From Balneolaceae bacterium (lineage in GTDB: Bacteria; Bacteroidota; Rhodothermia; Balneolales; Balneolaceae): a DNA stretch of 64,000 nucleotides. The stretch covers positions 1-64,000 of the forward strand of contig JAFIFB010000044.1 of assembly GCA_020832285.1 (NCBI GenBank). Direction: 5' to 3'. Below are positions 7,585 through 15,800 of the stretch, one piece after another (within the stretch, counting starts at the first letter, position 1; every line of letters starts with the position of its first letter). Position numbers and translations under genes: made by a program. A model generated the notes under the pieces. The model was given only the letters and a program-made list of their open reading frames with translations, was not told the DNA's origin and did not search any database.

Positions 7585-9129
7585 ATGCAGGATTCAGCAA
7601 AGGAAAAAAGAAACAAAATTGATCAGGATTCCGGAACGAATCCAGGATTTAAAGCGGGGAGCGGAACTGAGGGACCGATAAGCATAGCCAAGTGGATCGG
7701 TTTTTTGGGAGGGCTTTTTCTTTTTTTTCTGATGCTTTTCTCCAGTCCACCCGAAGGGTTGAGCCTTGAAGGCTGGCGAACTGCAGCCATTGCTGTTCTA
7801 ATGGCTTCCTGGTGGGTAACAGAGGTCATACCGATCTCGGCAACTGCCCTTCTGCCGATTGTACTTTTTCCGGTTCTCGCTGTTTCAGATATCAATGCCG
7901 CTGCAACACCCTACGCCAATCCCATGATATTTCTCTTCATGGGTGGTTTTATTATCGCTATTGCCATGCAGCGGTGGGACCTTCACCGGAGAATAGCTCT
8001 TAACATTATCGCGTTTATCGGTTCCAAACCGAGAAATATCATCGCTGGATTTATGGTTTCTTCTGCATTCATGAGTATGTGGGTGAGTAACACCGCTGCC
8101 ACCCTGATGATGCTTCCAATCGCTATGTCGGTTATTGAGCTCACCAAATCCGCCCAAAATGTTGGCATTACCCAAAAAGAATTGAAAAATTTCGGCCTCA
8201 CCCTGATGCTGGCCATCGCTTTCTCCTCAAGTGTAGGAGGACTGGGTACGGTGATCGGAACACCTACGAATGCCCTGATGATCGCCTTTGTAAATGATGC
8301 TTATGGAATCGAAATTAATTTTGCTGAATGGATGATGATCGGTATTCCTGTAGTGATCCTTGGCCTTCCTGTTATTTTTTATACACTTGCCAACATTATA
8401 TATCCGGTGAAATTCCAAAAATTGCCGGGTGGACGTGAGTATATCATGGATGAAATTAAAAGGCTTGGCAGCATTTCGAGAGCAGAAATCATGGTCGCTG
8501 TGGTATTTATTTTTGTAGGACTGATGTGGATTACAAGACCGCTGTTTGCCGATCTTGTCCCCGGCCTGACCGATGCAGGTATTGCCATATTTGGGGCTCT
8601 TCTGCTATTTCTCATTCCAATTGATATCCGAAAAGCCGTTTTTCTGCTGAAATGGGAAGATGCAGAAAAAATTCCGTGGGGTGTATTGATTCTTTTTGGC
8701 GGGGGATTATCTCTGGCAGGGGCCATCCAGCGTACAGGCCTTGCCGAATGGGTGGGCGGGTATCTTGGTATTCTTGCCGGATGGCATGTCATTCTGATTC
8801 TTTTTATCGTGGCTATTGTGATTATCATGTTCACAGAGCTGGCGAGCAATTCTGCCACAGCGGCTGCTTTTTTACCGGTCATCGGTTCTGTGGCCATCGG
8901 TATCGGGCAGGATCCGCTTCTTTTTGCGCTGCCAGTTGCTCTTGTGGCAAGCTGTGCATTTATGCTGCCGGTGGCTACTCCGCCTAATGCCATTGTTTAC
9001 GGAAGCGGGGTGATGACGATCCCGGAAATGGCAAAAGCGGGTTTGCTGCTGAACCTCTTTTTTGCAATACTTGTAACACTGCTTACTTATTTTGTTTTTT
9101 CATCGATGCTGGGTATTCAGATTATGTAG
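7585..9129 (+). CDS. SLC13/DASS family sodium:carboxylate (dicarboxylate) symporter
   Basis: 514 residues with about eleven to twelve hydrophobic segments. WWVTEVIPISATALLPIVLF near the start, SNTAATLMMLPIA in the first half, and ASCAFMLPVATPPNAIVYGSG near the end are signatures of the divalent anion/Na+ symporter family; SNT and the C-terminal ATPPN loops form the sodium and carboxylate sites. Members import succinate, citrate or other organic acids across the inner membrane. The context suggests import of a sugar acid or related anion, but substrate cannot be read from sequence. Its hydrophilic N-terminus of about 35 residues is unusually charged. A degenerate repeat element begins 12 bp after the stop. 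Confidence 0.9.
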   Translation: MQDSAKEKRNKIDQDSGTNPGFKAGSGTEGPISIAKWIGFLGGLFLFFLMLFSSPPEGLSLEGWRTAAIAVLMASWWVTEVIPISATALLPIVLFPVLAVSDINAAATPYANPMIFLFMGGFIIAIAMQRWDLHRRIALNIIAFIGSKPRNIIAGFMVSSAFMSMWVSNTAATLMMLPIAMSVIELTKSAQNVGITQKELKNFGLTLMLAIAFSSSVGGLGTVIGTPTNALMIAFVNDAYGIEINFAEWMMIGIPVVILGLPVIFYTLANIIYPVKFQKLPGGREYIMDEIKRLGSISRAEIMVAVVFIFVGLMWITRPLFADLVPGLTDAGIAIFGALLLFLIPIDIRKAVFLLKWEDAEKIPWGVLILFGGGLSLAGAIQRTGLAEWVGGYLGILAGWHVILILFIVAIVIIMFTELASNSATAAAFLPVIGSVAIGIGQDPLLFALPVALVASCAFMLPVATPPNAIVYGSGVMTIPEMAKAGLLLNLFFAILVTLLTYFVFSSMLGIQIM

Positions 9130-9141
9130 GCGGATGGGCAC

Positions 9142-9278
9142 TAATGTCATGTCAGTAGGTGAAAAAAGGAGTAAGTCATCAGCCGGATTTTTCAAAAAAA
9201 TGAACCAATTTGATGATTGGAATGAGTCCAAATCGACTCGTCCGATGACTCTGTCACACTTTTACAAATGACACAGTG
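9142..9278. mobile_element. MITE-like element, copy B (degenerate)
   Basis: Same layout as copy A: TAATGTCATGTCAG at the left end, a core with GTCATCAGCCGGAT against GACTCGTCCGATGAC, the shared track of TTTTTCAAAAAA followed by a GATGATTGG block, and ACTTTTACAAATGACACAGTG at the right. Many substitutions relative to copies A and C suggest an older insertion. Confidence 0.7.
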
Positions 9279-9340
9279 CCAGCCTGACAGGTGATTAAAA
9301 AAAGATACCACAACGAAATTTTTCAAAACCTAATCCAAAA

Positions 9341-10567
9341 ATGATGATTCAAAAAAATCAATACTTCCATACAGTAGTTGCATTCTTTTTGTTTTTACTG
9401 GGATCTGCAAGTGTGGCACTGGCTCAGCAATACAGTGTAACGGTTACATCAGGTGAGATTGACCGCTCAGGTTCTGTTGTAAGTTTCTATTTTCCCGAAG
9501 ACGTTGATCCTGGAGTGTATCGCCTGACGGCCGATAACGGAGAGGGAACACTGCTTCAAGTCGGTGAAAATAACAAGGGTTCGTTTATTCTCGGACGGCT
9601 TGCCGCTGGTGAGAGCCGTACCTACCAAACAGATTTGAACCTGCAACACTCAGAACCGGTAGTTCGCAAAGAGATTGATGATGTTTTGATCACTTTTTTT
9701 ACCGGAGACCGTAAAATCCTCAGCTATTATCACAGGGATAATACTCCTCCTGCCGAGCTTGATGACCGATACAAGCGCGGTGGTTACATTCACCCGATAA
9801 AATCTCCCTCAGGGACATTACTTACCAGTCATTTGAATCCCGACCTGCATCCGCATCATTCAGGAATCTGGTCCGCCTGGACTCGAACACAGTTTCAGGG
9901 ACGAACACCCGACTTTTGGAATCCGCATGCCAACAGCGGCCGGGTGGATCAGGCCGATTCTCTTGAAGTTGCCTGGGAAGGTCCGGTTCATGCAGGCCTG
10001 AAAGCGAAGCATCATTTCGTTGATTTGTCGGCTTCGGCTCCTGTAATTGCACTCAATGAAGAGTGGGAAGTAAAGGTTTATCCCGGATCGGGTAATGGTG
10101 AGTTTCTGATGTTTGACTTAAAAGTGACACAAACAGCGAATACAGCTCAGCCACTTGTACTTCCTGAGTACCACTATGGGGGAGTTGGGTTCAGAGGACA
10201 TCTGGATTGGAATGACCCTGAAAATGTGACGTTTTTAACATCAGAAGGGCTGGGTCGGGATGGTCACGGAACCCGCGTGAAATGGACTCATATTGGCGGA
10301 CATAGTGATGGTGAATTGGCTGGAATAGCAATTATGAGCCACCCTTCCAACTACCGGCATCCGCAGACTGTGCGCATCCATCCGGATGAGCCGTTTTTTA
10401 ACTATGCACCAACTCAGCTCGGCGATATGTCGATTGAACCAGGTACTCCATATGTTGTAAAATATCGCTACATCACCTATGACGGGGAGCCGAATCCGGA
10501 TCAGATCAATCAGATGTGGATGGATTTTGCCTACCCGGTGGGAGTGACGGTTCGCTCTCTTAATTGA
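9341..10567 (+). CDS. Exported DUF6807 (PmoA-like) family protein
   Basis: 408 residues with a cleavable signal peptide (FFLFLLGSASVALAQ, predicted cut after ALA). The mature part contains the family pattern NPDLHPHHSGIWSAW, with clustered His and Trp, followed by FWNPH. The family was named for weak similarity to methane oxygenase PmoA and has no established reaction; the conserved His residues suggest a metal or sugar site. A paralogue lies at 13498. Both flank a Tat-exported Gfo/Idh/MocA gene and a LacI regulator, so a role in periplasmic modification of a glycoside or polyol is inferred. Confidence 0.75.
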   Translation: MMIQKNQYFHTVVAFFLFLLGSASVALAQQYSVTVTSGEIDRSGSVVSFYFPEDVDPGVYRLTADNGEGTLLQVGENNKGSFILGRLAAGESRTYQTDLNLQHSEPVVRKEIDDVLITFFTGDRKILSYYHRDNTPPAELDDRYKRGGYIHPIKSPSGTLLTSHLNPDLHPHHSGIWSAWTRTQFQGRTPDFWNPHANSGRVDQADSLEVAWEGPVHAGLKAKHHFVDLSASAPVIALNEEWEVKVYPGSGNGEFLMFDLKVTQTANTAQPLVLPEYHYGGVGFRGHLDWNDPENVTFLTSEGLGRDGHGTRVKWTHIGGHSDGELAGIAIMSHPSNYRHPQTVRIHPDEPFFNYAPTQLGDMSIEPGTPYVVKYRYITYDGEPNPDQINQMWMDFAYPVGVTVRSLN

Positions 10568-10734
10568 TTGGTAAATCTGTAACCCATATTAATTACATTG
10601 GAATATGGGTAAGAAAAATCAGTTAATGCAAGGTGGTGTTAGATGGAAAGCGGAAAAAATTCACAAAACTTGTATGAAAATAATTTTGATAAAAATCAAA
10701 CAAGAAAATTGTCTTTTAAATTTTTATGCACTAC

Positions 10735-10760
10735 ATTCAAAGTAACCGGTAACTTTGAAT
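10735..10760. promoter_or_regulatory. 26-bp palindromic operator and overlapping promoter
   Basis: A near-perfect palindrome, 24 of 26 positions symmetrical, with left half ATTCAAAGTAACC and right half GGTAACTTTGAAT. A sigma-70-like pair, TTGTCT (10709-10714) and TACATT (10732-10737) with a 17-bp spacer, overlaps its left edge, so a bound repressor would block transcription of the gene at 10816. The CG centre and size fit LacI-family operators; the regulator at 12334 is the obvious candidate. Confidence 0.65.
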
Positions 10761-10815
10761 AATTGGAGTGCTTCCGGGAGTTGGAAGGGAATGTATTCTG
10801 CTAAACAAAAAATAA

Positions 10816-12198
10816 ATGGCCATGACAAATAACAATTTTACGAGAAGAAGATTTTTAGAAACAACTGGAGCGGCACTTGGAGGATCGATTATAGCCGGGC
10901 CTGTTATGTCTAAACCCGGAAAAGCACCATCGAAACGTAGAAGGGATGGGAAGATGAAGGTTGCGGTAGTAGGCCTTGGCGTTCGTGGTGTTGGAATGTA
11001 TGGACGAACATTAATGAGAAACTACGGGGATTATGTTGACCTTGTGGGGATTTGCGATACCAACCCCGGCCGATTGGAATATGGTCATAACTACATCGGT
11101 GTGGATTGTCCCACATTCAGCAACCTGGATGAGATGCTTGAACAAACCAGCCCCGATCGCCTTGTGGTTACAACCTGGGACTGGGAGCACCATAACTGTG
11201 TGGTAGCAGGGCTGGAGCATGGTGTGGATGTAGTTTGTGAAAAACCGCTGACCATTGATGAACAAAAATGTCAGGTTATTATTGATGCCGACAAAAAATA
11301 TCCCAACGATGTCTATGTAACCTTTAATTATCGCTATCCGCCCCACCGGGCCAAAGTAAAAGAGATGCTGATGGAAGGAGCAATTGGTGATATCAGAACC
11401 GTGGACTTCCATTGGAACATCAGCCATAGTCATCAGCAAGCTTATATGCAGAGATGGCATGGGGAAAGCCAGCGGGGAGGTACACTTTGGGTTCACAAGA
11501 ATACGCATCATTTTGATATGATTAACTGGTTCCTGGATTCAGATCCCGTGGAAGTGTATGCGCACGATGCCCTGGAGATATTCGGTTCTAATGGTCCATT
11601 CCGCTCAACCAACTGCCGCAACTGTCCGCATGCCGACCGCTGCGATTACCACTGGGATATTAACGCCAACGATCATCTGAGACAGATGTATGCCGATAAT
11701 GAGCATTACGACGGATATATCCGGGATAATTGTGTTTTCAGGCACAACATCGACTCTCATGACAAACATTCGGCTCTGGTAAAATATGCTAACAATGCAT
11801 TTTTGAACTACTCGCTGACTTCCGATACAAACCATTCCGGTTACTGGATTGCGTTTAACGGAACCAAAGGAAGGCTTGAAGGGCGTGAAGGTGGTTGGCC
11901 ATCATCGCGTGACCACCAGGAATGGATTTATACTCCATTGGGTAAAGAACCTCAGAAAATTACTGTTGATTTTACTGAAGGCGGCCATTGGGGAGGAGAC
12001 CCGCTGTTGATGGACAAACTTTTTAAAGATCCGGATATGGCAGATCCGTTGTATCAGTCAGCCGGAACACGCGATGGTGTGATGTCGGTTCTGGCAGGGG
12101 TAGCCGCCCGCAAGAGCGCGGCATCCGGGAGGCCAGTAAAAATTGAAGGGCTGACAAGCCTGAAGCCTCATGCAAAACGTCCGTCTGACCTGGTGTAA
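10816..12198 (+). CDS. Gfo/Idh/MocA family oxidoreductase with Tat signal
   Basis: 460 residues. The N-terminus NNNFTRRRFLETTGAALGG is a twin-arginine signal (RRRFL), so the folded, cofactor-loaded protein is exported to the periplasm. After it, VAVVGLGVRGVGMYGR is the Rossmann dinucleotide loop and CEKPLTIDEQ carries the conserved EKP Lys. HKNTHHFDMINWFL provides the catalytic His region. A Cys-rich insert, NCRNCPHADRCDYH near residues 274-287, could bind a metal. Tat-exported members act on sugars or glycosides with tightly bound NAD(H). Translation could also start at the second ATG, 10822. A strong terminator follows. Confidence 0.88.
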   Translation: MAMTNNNFTRRRFLETTGAALGGSIIAGPVMSKPGKAPSKRRRDGKMKVAVVGLGVRGVGMYGRTLMRNYGDYVDLVGICDTNPGRLEYGHNYIGVDCPTFSNLDEMLEQTSPDRLVVTTWDWEHHNCVVAGLEHGVDVVCEKPLTIDEQKCQVIIDADKKYPNDVYVTFNYRYPPHRAKVKEMLMEGAIGDIRTVDFHWNISHSHQQAYMQRWHGESQRGGTLWVHKNTHHFDMINWFLDSDPVEVYAHDALEIFGSNGPFRSTNCRNCPHADRCDYHWDINANDHLRQMYADNEHYDGYIRDNCVFRHNIDSHDKHSALVKYANNAFLNYSLTSDTNHSGYWIAFNGTKGRLEGREGGWPSSRDHQEWIYTPLGKEPQKITVDFTEGGHWGGDPLLMDKLFKDPDMADPLYQSAGTRDGVMSVLAGVAARKSAASGRPVKIEGLTSLKPHAKRPSDLV

Positions 12199-12226
12199 TC
12201 AAATTAGAGGTCTTGAGGTTATAACA

Positions 12227-12275
12227 GCCATTCGGTCATTCAAACATGCAAAGAATGGCTGAATGGCATTTTTTT
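12227..12275 (+). terminator. Rho-independent terminator after the Gfo/Idh/MocA gene
   Basis: GCCATTCGGTCATTC (12227-12241) pairs with GAATGGCTGAATGGC (12253-12267) across an 11-base loop, followed by a T-run. Two internal mismatches are G-U type. Because a TTG that opens the next frame lies in this T-run, the LacI gene must start further downstream. Confidence 0.85.
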
Positions 12276-12333
12276 GACTGTTTGGTTTAAACAGAAAACA
12301 AGAAGTGAAGTTGCGAACCCGATAGAAGTGCAA

Positions 12334-13359
12334 ATGAAAAATGTACGTTTAGAAGACATTGCTAATGAGCTGAATATTACCAAGGTTAGTGTCTCCAAGG
12401 CCTTAAGAGATCATAAAGACATATCTGAAGAGACACGTAAAAAAGTTAAGAAGAAGGCGAAGGAGATGGGATATCATCCCAATCTTCAGGCACGCTCATT
12501 AACTTCAAAAGTGACAAATACTATTGGAGTGATAGTTCCTAAAATAGCACATGCTTTTTTTGCGGCTACCATAGAAGGAATTTACAAGGCTGCTGAAAAA
12601 GAAGGGTATAAGGTGATTTTGGGAGTATCTTATGAGAATGAACAACTTGAAAAAGAACACCTCGAGTCGATGATCAATATGAGAGTCGATGGACTGGTTG
12701 TTTCTGTCACAGAAAAAACAAAGAAACCGGATCTTTTTGAAGATGCAAAAGAGATGGGTATTAATCTCGTTTTCTTCGACAGGGGATTTACTGATGCTGG
12801 TTTTAGCTACGTTAAGGTAAACGACCGTGAAAGTGCCCGAAAAGGTGTAAAGCATCTGATCGGCCTTGGTTATAATGATGTTGCACATCTGGCCGGATAT
12901 AGTTCATCGACTATTGGAAAGCAGAGAAGAGCCGGTTACAATGAAGCATTACAGGAAGCAGGTCTGAGTATGTCTGAATCCGCTATCATTGAAGGTGGTT
13001 TTAGTGAAGTTGATGGAGCCAGAGGTTTTAAGATACTTCTTGAACAATATGGGAAACCGGAAGCCATTTTTGCCGTTACTTATCCGGTTGGCCTGGGTAT
13101 TCTAAGTGAAATGCACAAATTGGGTATCTCACCGGCCGATATTCCTATTCTTTCGTTTGGAGATAGTGACTTCAATCAGTACCTGGAAACGCCGTTCATC
13201 TGTATTGACCAGCCCAATTATGAACTTGGTAAACGTGCATTTGAACAACTTTTTAAAGAGATGAAAGCCAAAGAAGATGTGATTCCGGAAATGGTGATCA
13301 TGTCAGCCGATTTAGCAAAAAAACCGGAATGGATTTCGTCTGATAACCTCCCGGCCTGA
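12334..13359 (+). CDS. LacI-family transcriptional regulator
   Basis: 341 residues from ATG 12334: a LacI-type helix-turn-helix at residues 4-25 (VRLEDIANELNITKVSVSKA), the hinge region QARSLTSK near 52-59, then a periplasmic-binding-protein-like sensor domain starting TIGVIVPK and ending around residue 330. FFDRGF and FGDSDF are typical effector-domain strands. The frame extends upstream to TTG 12274, but that lies in the terminator. It sits between genes for exported sugar-modifying proteins and probably represses them in response to a sugar. Candidate operators are at 2774, 10735 and 17241; the last two precede other Gfo/Idh/MocA genes. Confidence 0.9.
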   Translation: MKNVRLEDIANELNITKVSVSKALRDHKDISEETRKKVKKKAKEMGYHPNLQARSLTSKVTNTIGVIVPKIAHAFFAATIEGIYKAAEKEGYKVILGVSYENEQLEKEHLESMINMRVDGLVVSVTEKTKKPDLFEDAKEMGINLVFFDRGFTDAGFSYVKVNDRESARKGVKHLIGLGYNDVAHLAGYSSSTIGKQRRAGYNEALQEAGLSMSESAIIEGGFSEVDGARGFKILLEQYGKPEAIFAVTYPVGLGILSEMHKLGISPADIPILSFGDSDFNQYLETPFICIDQPNYELGKRAFEQLFKEMKAKEDVIPEMVIMSADLAKKPEWISSDNLPA

Positions 13360-13439
13360 TATATGTTTGGACAGGTTGTTCTCCTGACAAAATGTTGGCA
13401 GTCGAATACTCTTTTTCATTGGATAAAAAGCATCAGGAT

Positions 13440-13464
13440 CCGGGACTCTGTTCCCGGTTTGTTT
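13440..13464 (+). terminator. Hairpin after the LacI regulator gene
   Basis: CCGGGA (13440-13445) pairs with TCCCGG (13452-13457) across a six-base loop, followed by TTTGTTT. It lies between the regulator and the DUF6807 lipoprotein gene, 33 bp before the latter's start. Confidence 0.5.
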
Positions 13465-13497
13465 CATCAAATTTTAATCAAATACTAAAGAATTTTT

Positions 13498-14664
13498 ATG
13501 AAGAAACTATTTTTTGTGAGTGTCGCTCTTTTTTTTATTACTGCATGCGACGGAACGGATGTAGTTTACAGGGCAACTATCGATTCAGGTGATGCAGACC
13601 TTGTAAATGCACCTGTTTATGTAGACCTGAATGAGACACTGTTCAATCAAACCGAAAACCTTTGTGTCACTTCAGGAGGAGAGCGCTTGCCGGCACAAGC
13701 CGAAACAGTAGCCGGTTCTGTTCGTGTATGGTGGCTGGCCAATCAAAGAGCGGGTGAGTCTGTAGATTATGCGATTCTTGCAAACGATGAATGCCCTGCT
13801 GAAGAGTTCCGGTGGGAGCGTAATGGCGATGAGTCGCTTCTTTTAAGTTTCGGAAATCAGCCGGTATTGCAATATGAACATCCGGTTTATGATCCCGAAG
13901 ATGTTGAACAGACAAAAAAACCATTTCATCATCTGTTTGACCCTGCCGGAAATGAAAGAATCACAAAAGGGCCCGGCGGACGCTTCTCACATCACCGGGG
14001 TATCTTTTTTGGTTATAACCATGTTTATATTGATGACGAACAAATCGACATCTGGCATGCCCGAAACGGTGAAAGAAGTGAGCATGAGCGTATAATTCGA
14101 GAAGTTGAAGGCCCGGTAACCGGCGGACATGTAGTTGATATTCACTGGAAAGACCATGACGGGAATACCTTTCTGGTTGAAGAAAGAGATCTTCGGGCTT
14201 TTCGGGATTCAGAAAACAGTTTTGTGATCGATTTTTATTCTGTACTGACTGCAACAGACGGGACGGTGCGCCTTGAAGGTGATTTGCATCACGCCGGAGT
14301 ACAATTTCGTGCAGCTCAGTATGTTGCTGATCATTCCGATGAAACACATTTCATCCGTCCTGAGGGATGGCAAGAACTGCCTCCGGATGAAGAAATGGGT
14401 GAGGAGCACTGGCTCGATCTTCCGTGGAATGCTATGAACTTTCATATTGAAGGCAGGGAATATACAGTGGTTTACATGAGCCACCCTTCAAATCCTGATG
14501 GCGCTGAAATGTCTGAGCGGAGATATGGGCGTTTTGGAGAGTTTTTTCCATGGCATTTATCACCCGAAGAGCCGCTTGAAATTAAATATCGATTCTGGGT
14601 GATTGAAGGAGATGCTCCATCACTTAATCAAATCCAGCAGATGTTTGATTTTTATGCCGGTTAA
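13498..14664 (+). CDS. DUF6807 (PmoA-like) family lipoprotein
   Basis: 388 residues. The N-terminus MKKLFFVSVALFFITACDG is a lipoprotein signal with lipobox ITAC and acylated Cys17. As in the paralogue at 9341, a His-rich block is present (GPGGRFSHHRGIFFGYNHV), followed by IDIWHARNGE, and the C-terminal part has VVYMSHPSNPDGAEMS, matching IAIMSHPSNYRHPQ of the other copy. The two share fold but are divergent. It is probably anchored in the outer membrane or periplasm. Reaction unknown; a role in the same polysaccharide pathway is inferred from position. Confidence 0.75.
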   Translation: MKKLFFVSVALFFITACDGTDVVYRATIDSGDADLVNAPVYVDLNETLFNQTENLCVTSGGERLPAQAETVAGSVRVWWLANQRAGESVDYAILANDECPAEEFRWERNGDESLLLSFGNQPVLQYEHPVYDPEDVEQTKKPFHHLFDPAGNERITKGPGGRFSHHRGIFFGYNHVYIDDEQIDIWHARNGERSEHERIIREVEGPVTGGHVVDIHWKDHDGNTFLVEERDLRAFRDSENSFVIDFYSVLTATDGTVRLEGDLHHAGVQFRAAQYVADHSDETHFIRPEGWQELPPDEEMGEEHWLDLPWNAMNFHIEGREYTVVYMSHPSNPDGAEMSERRYGRFGEFFPWHLSPEEPLEIKYRFWVIEGDAPSLNQIQQMFDFYAG

Positions 14665-14782
14665 GTTTCAAAAAAAACTTCATTTCCCGATGATCTTTGT
14701 TTTAGCAGAAAAATATTTCGTAAAGATGCAAGTTGTAATGAAATGATATGAAAGTTTAGCTGAAAAGCCCTATAATGAAAGT

Positions 14783-15733
14783 ATGAGTCGCATATACCAT
14801 AACAAATTTTTAGCGATGAATACCCGATTTCACATCATTATTCCGGGTATTGATGATGAAAGCGGTGACCGGTTGTTTGGGGCGGTCAAGCAAGAAGTGA
14901 ATCGAATAGAAAATAAGCTGAGTCGCTTTATTCCAGACAGCGATGTAGCTATGCTCAACAAAAAAGCTGCGAATGAATCGGTCAGGGCGGACGATGAATT
15001 TTTTGAAATTATCAATGCTTGCCGGTTTTGCTGGGATATAACTGAAGGAGCTTTCGATCCCACTTTGCGTCCGCTCATGGAGTACTGGAAAAACCGTTCA
15101 GAAGTGGATGAAGCTGATGAAAAGTTGATTAGCATTAAAGATAACATTGGAATGGAAAAAGTTCAGATCGATTCTGAATCTAAAACCATTAAGTTTGACT
15201 CAGATGGCCTTGAGATTGACCTCGGTGGTTTTGGCAAAGGTTATGCACTTGAAAAAGTTAAGTATATACTTGAGGATGCATCTGTAAAAAGTGCCTTCAT
15301 CAGTTTTGGTGAAAGTTCCATACTGGCACTGGGAGAGCATCCGGCCGGGGGAAGCTGGAAAATAGGAATGAACGATTATTTGAACCCCGGTCAATCACTA
15401 CATCGTTTTTATGTGAACGGAGGGTCGGTTTCTACCTCAAGTAATTTTTTTGTGAGTGATAACGGACGTTTGAAAAACCACAGGCATGTGATTGATCCGA
15501 AAATCGGACAGCCTGTGGAGCGTTGCTGTTCGGTGAGTGTATCGGCAGAATCTCCCGTACTGGCTGAAATGCTGTCGACCGCATTTTTGGTTTCATCCGA
15601 TGAAGTTATTTACGAGGTAATGAACCAATATGATCATCTCGAAGTAATCAAAGTTGATTATGAAAGTGGTCAGGGCATTGTAACAGAATTTGAGCAGAAA
15701 GAAGCAGATCCAATGGTTCAGGAGGATAACTAA
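14783..15733 (+). CDS. FAD:protein FMN transferase, ApbE family
   Basis: 316 residues with ApbE signatures: EGAFDPTLRPLMEYW in the first half, the flavin-binding DLGGFGKGYALEKV in the middle, then GGSVSTSSNF and HVIDPKIGQPV toward the C-terminus. ApbE proteins covalently attach FMN to Thr/Ser of target proteins, usually in the periplasm, with Mg2+. This copy has no visible signal peptide or lipobox, so it may act in the cytoplasm or be a shortened relative. No Na+-NQR or Rnf subunit is nearby; the flavoprotein partner is not evident in this window. It follows the DUF6807 lipoprotein gene by 118 bp. Confidence 0.85.
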   Translation: MSRIYHNKFLAMNTRFHIIIPGIDDESGDRLFGAVKQEVNRIENKLSRFIPDSDVAMLNKKAANESVRADDEFFEIINACRFCWDITEGAFDPTLRPLMEYWKNRSEVDEADEKLISIKDNIGMEKVQIDSESKTIKFDSDGLEIDLGGFGKGYALEKVKYILEDASVKSAFISFGESSILALGEHPAGGSWKIGMNDYLNPGQSLHRFYVNGGSVSTSSNFFVSDNGRLKNHRHVIDPKIGQPVERCCSVSVSAESPVLAEMLSTAFLVSSDEVIYEVMNQYDHLEVIKVDYESGQGIVTEFEQKEADPMVQEDN

Positions 15734-15800
15734 ACCATGTTTATCTGTCTTATGAAGTAACCTTTATCCCTATGTAAACTATAATCAATACCATTTAGCC

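Noticed and set aside
8379..8993. 204-codon open frame on the minus strand
   Set aside because: Antisense to the SLC13 transporter gene; low-complexity Arg/Ser/Pro-rich sequence.
12274..12333. TTG-initiated extension of the LacI regulator
   Set aside because: The codon lies in the T-run of the preceding terminator, and the normal HTH start follows ATG 12334.
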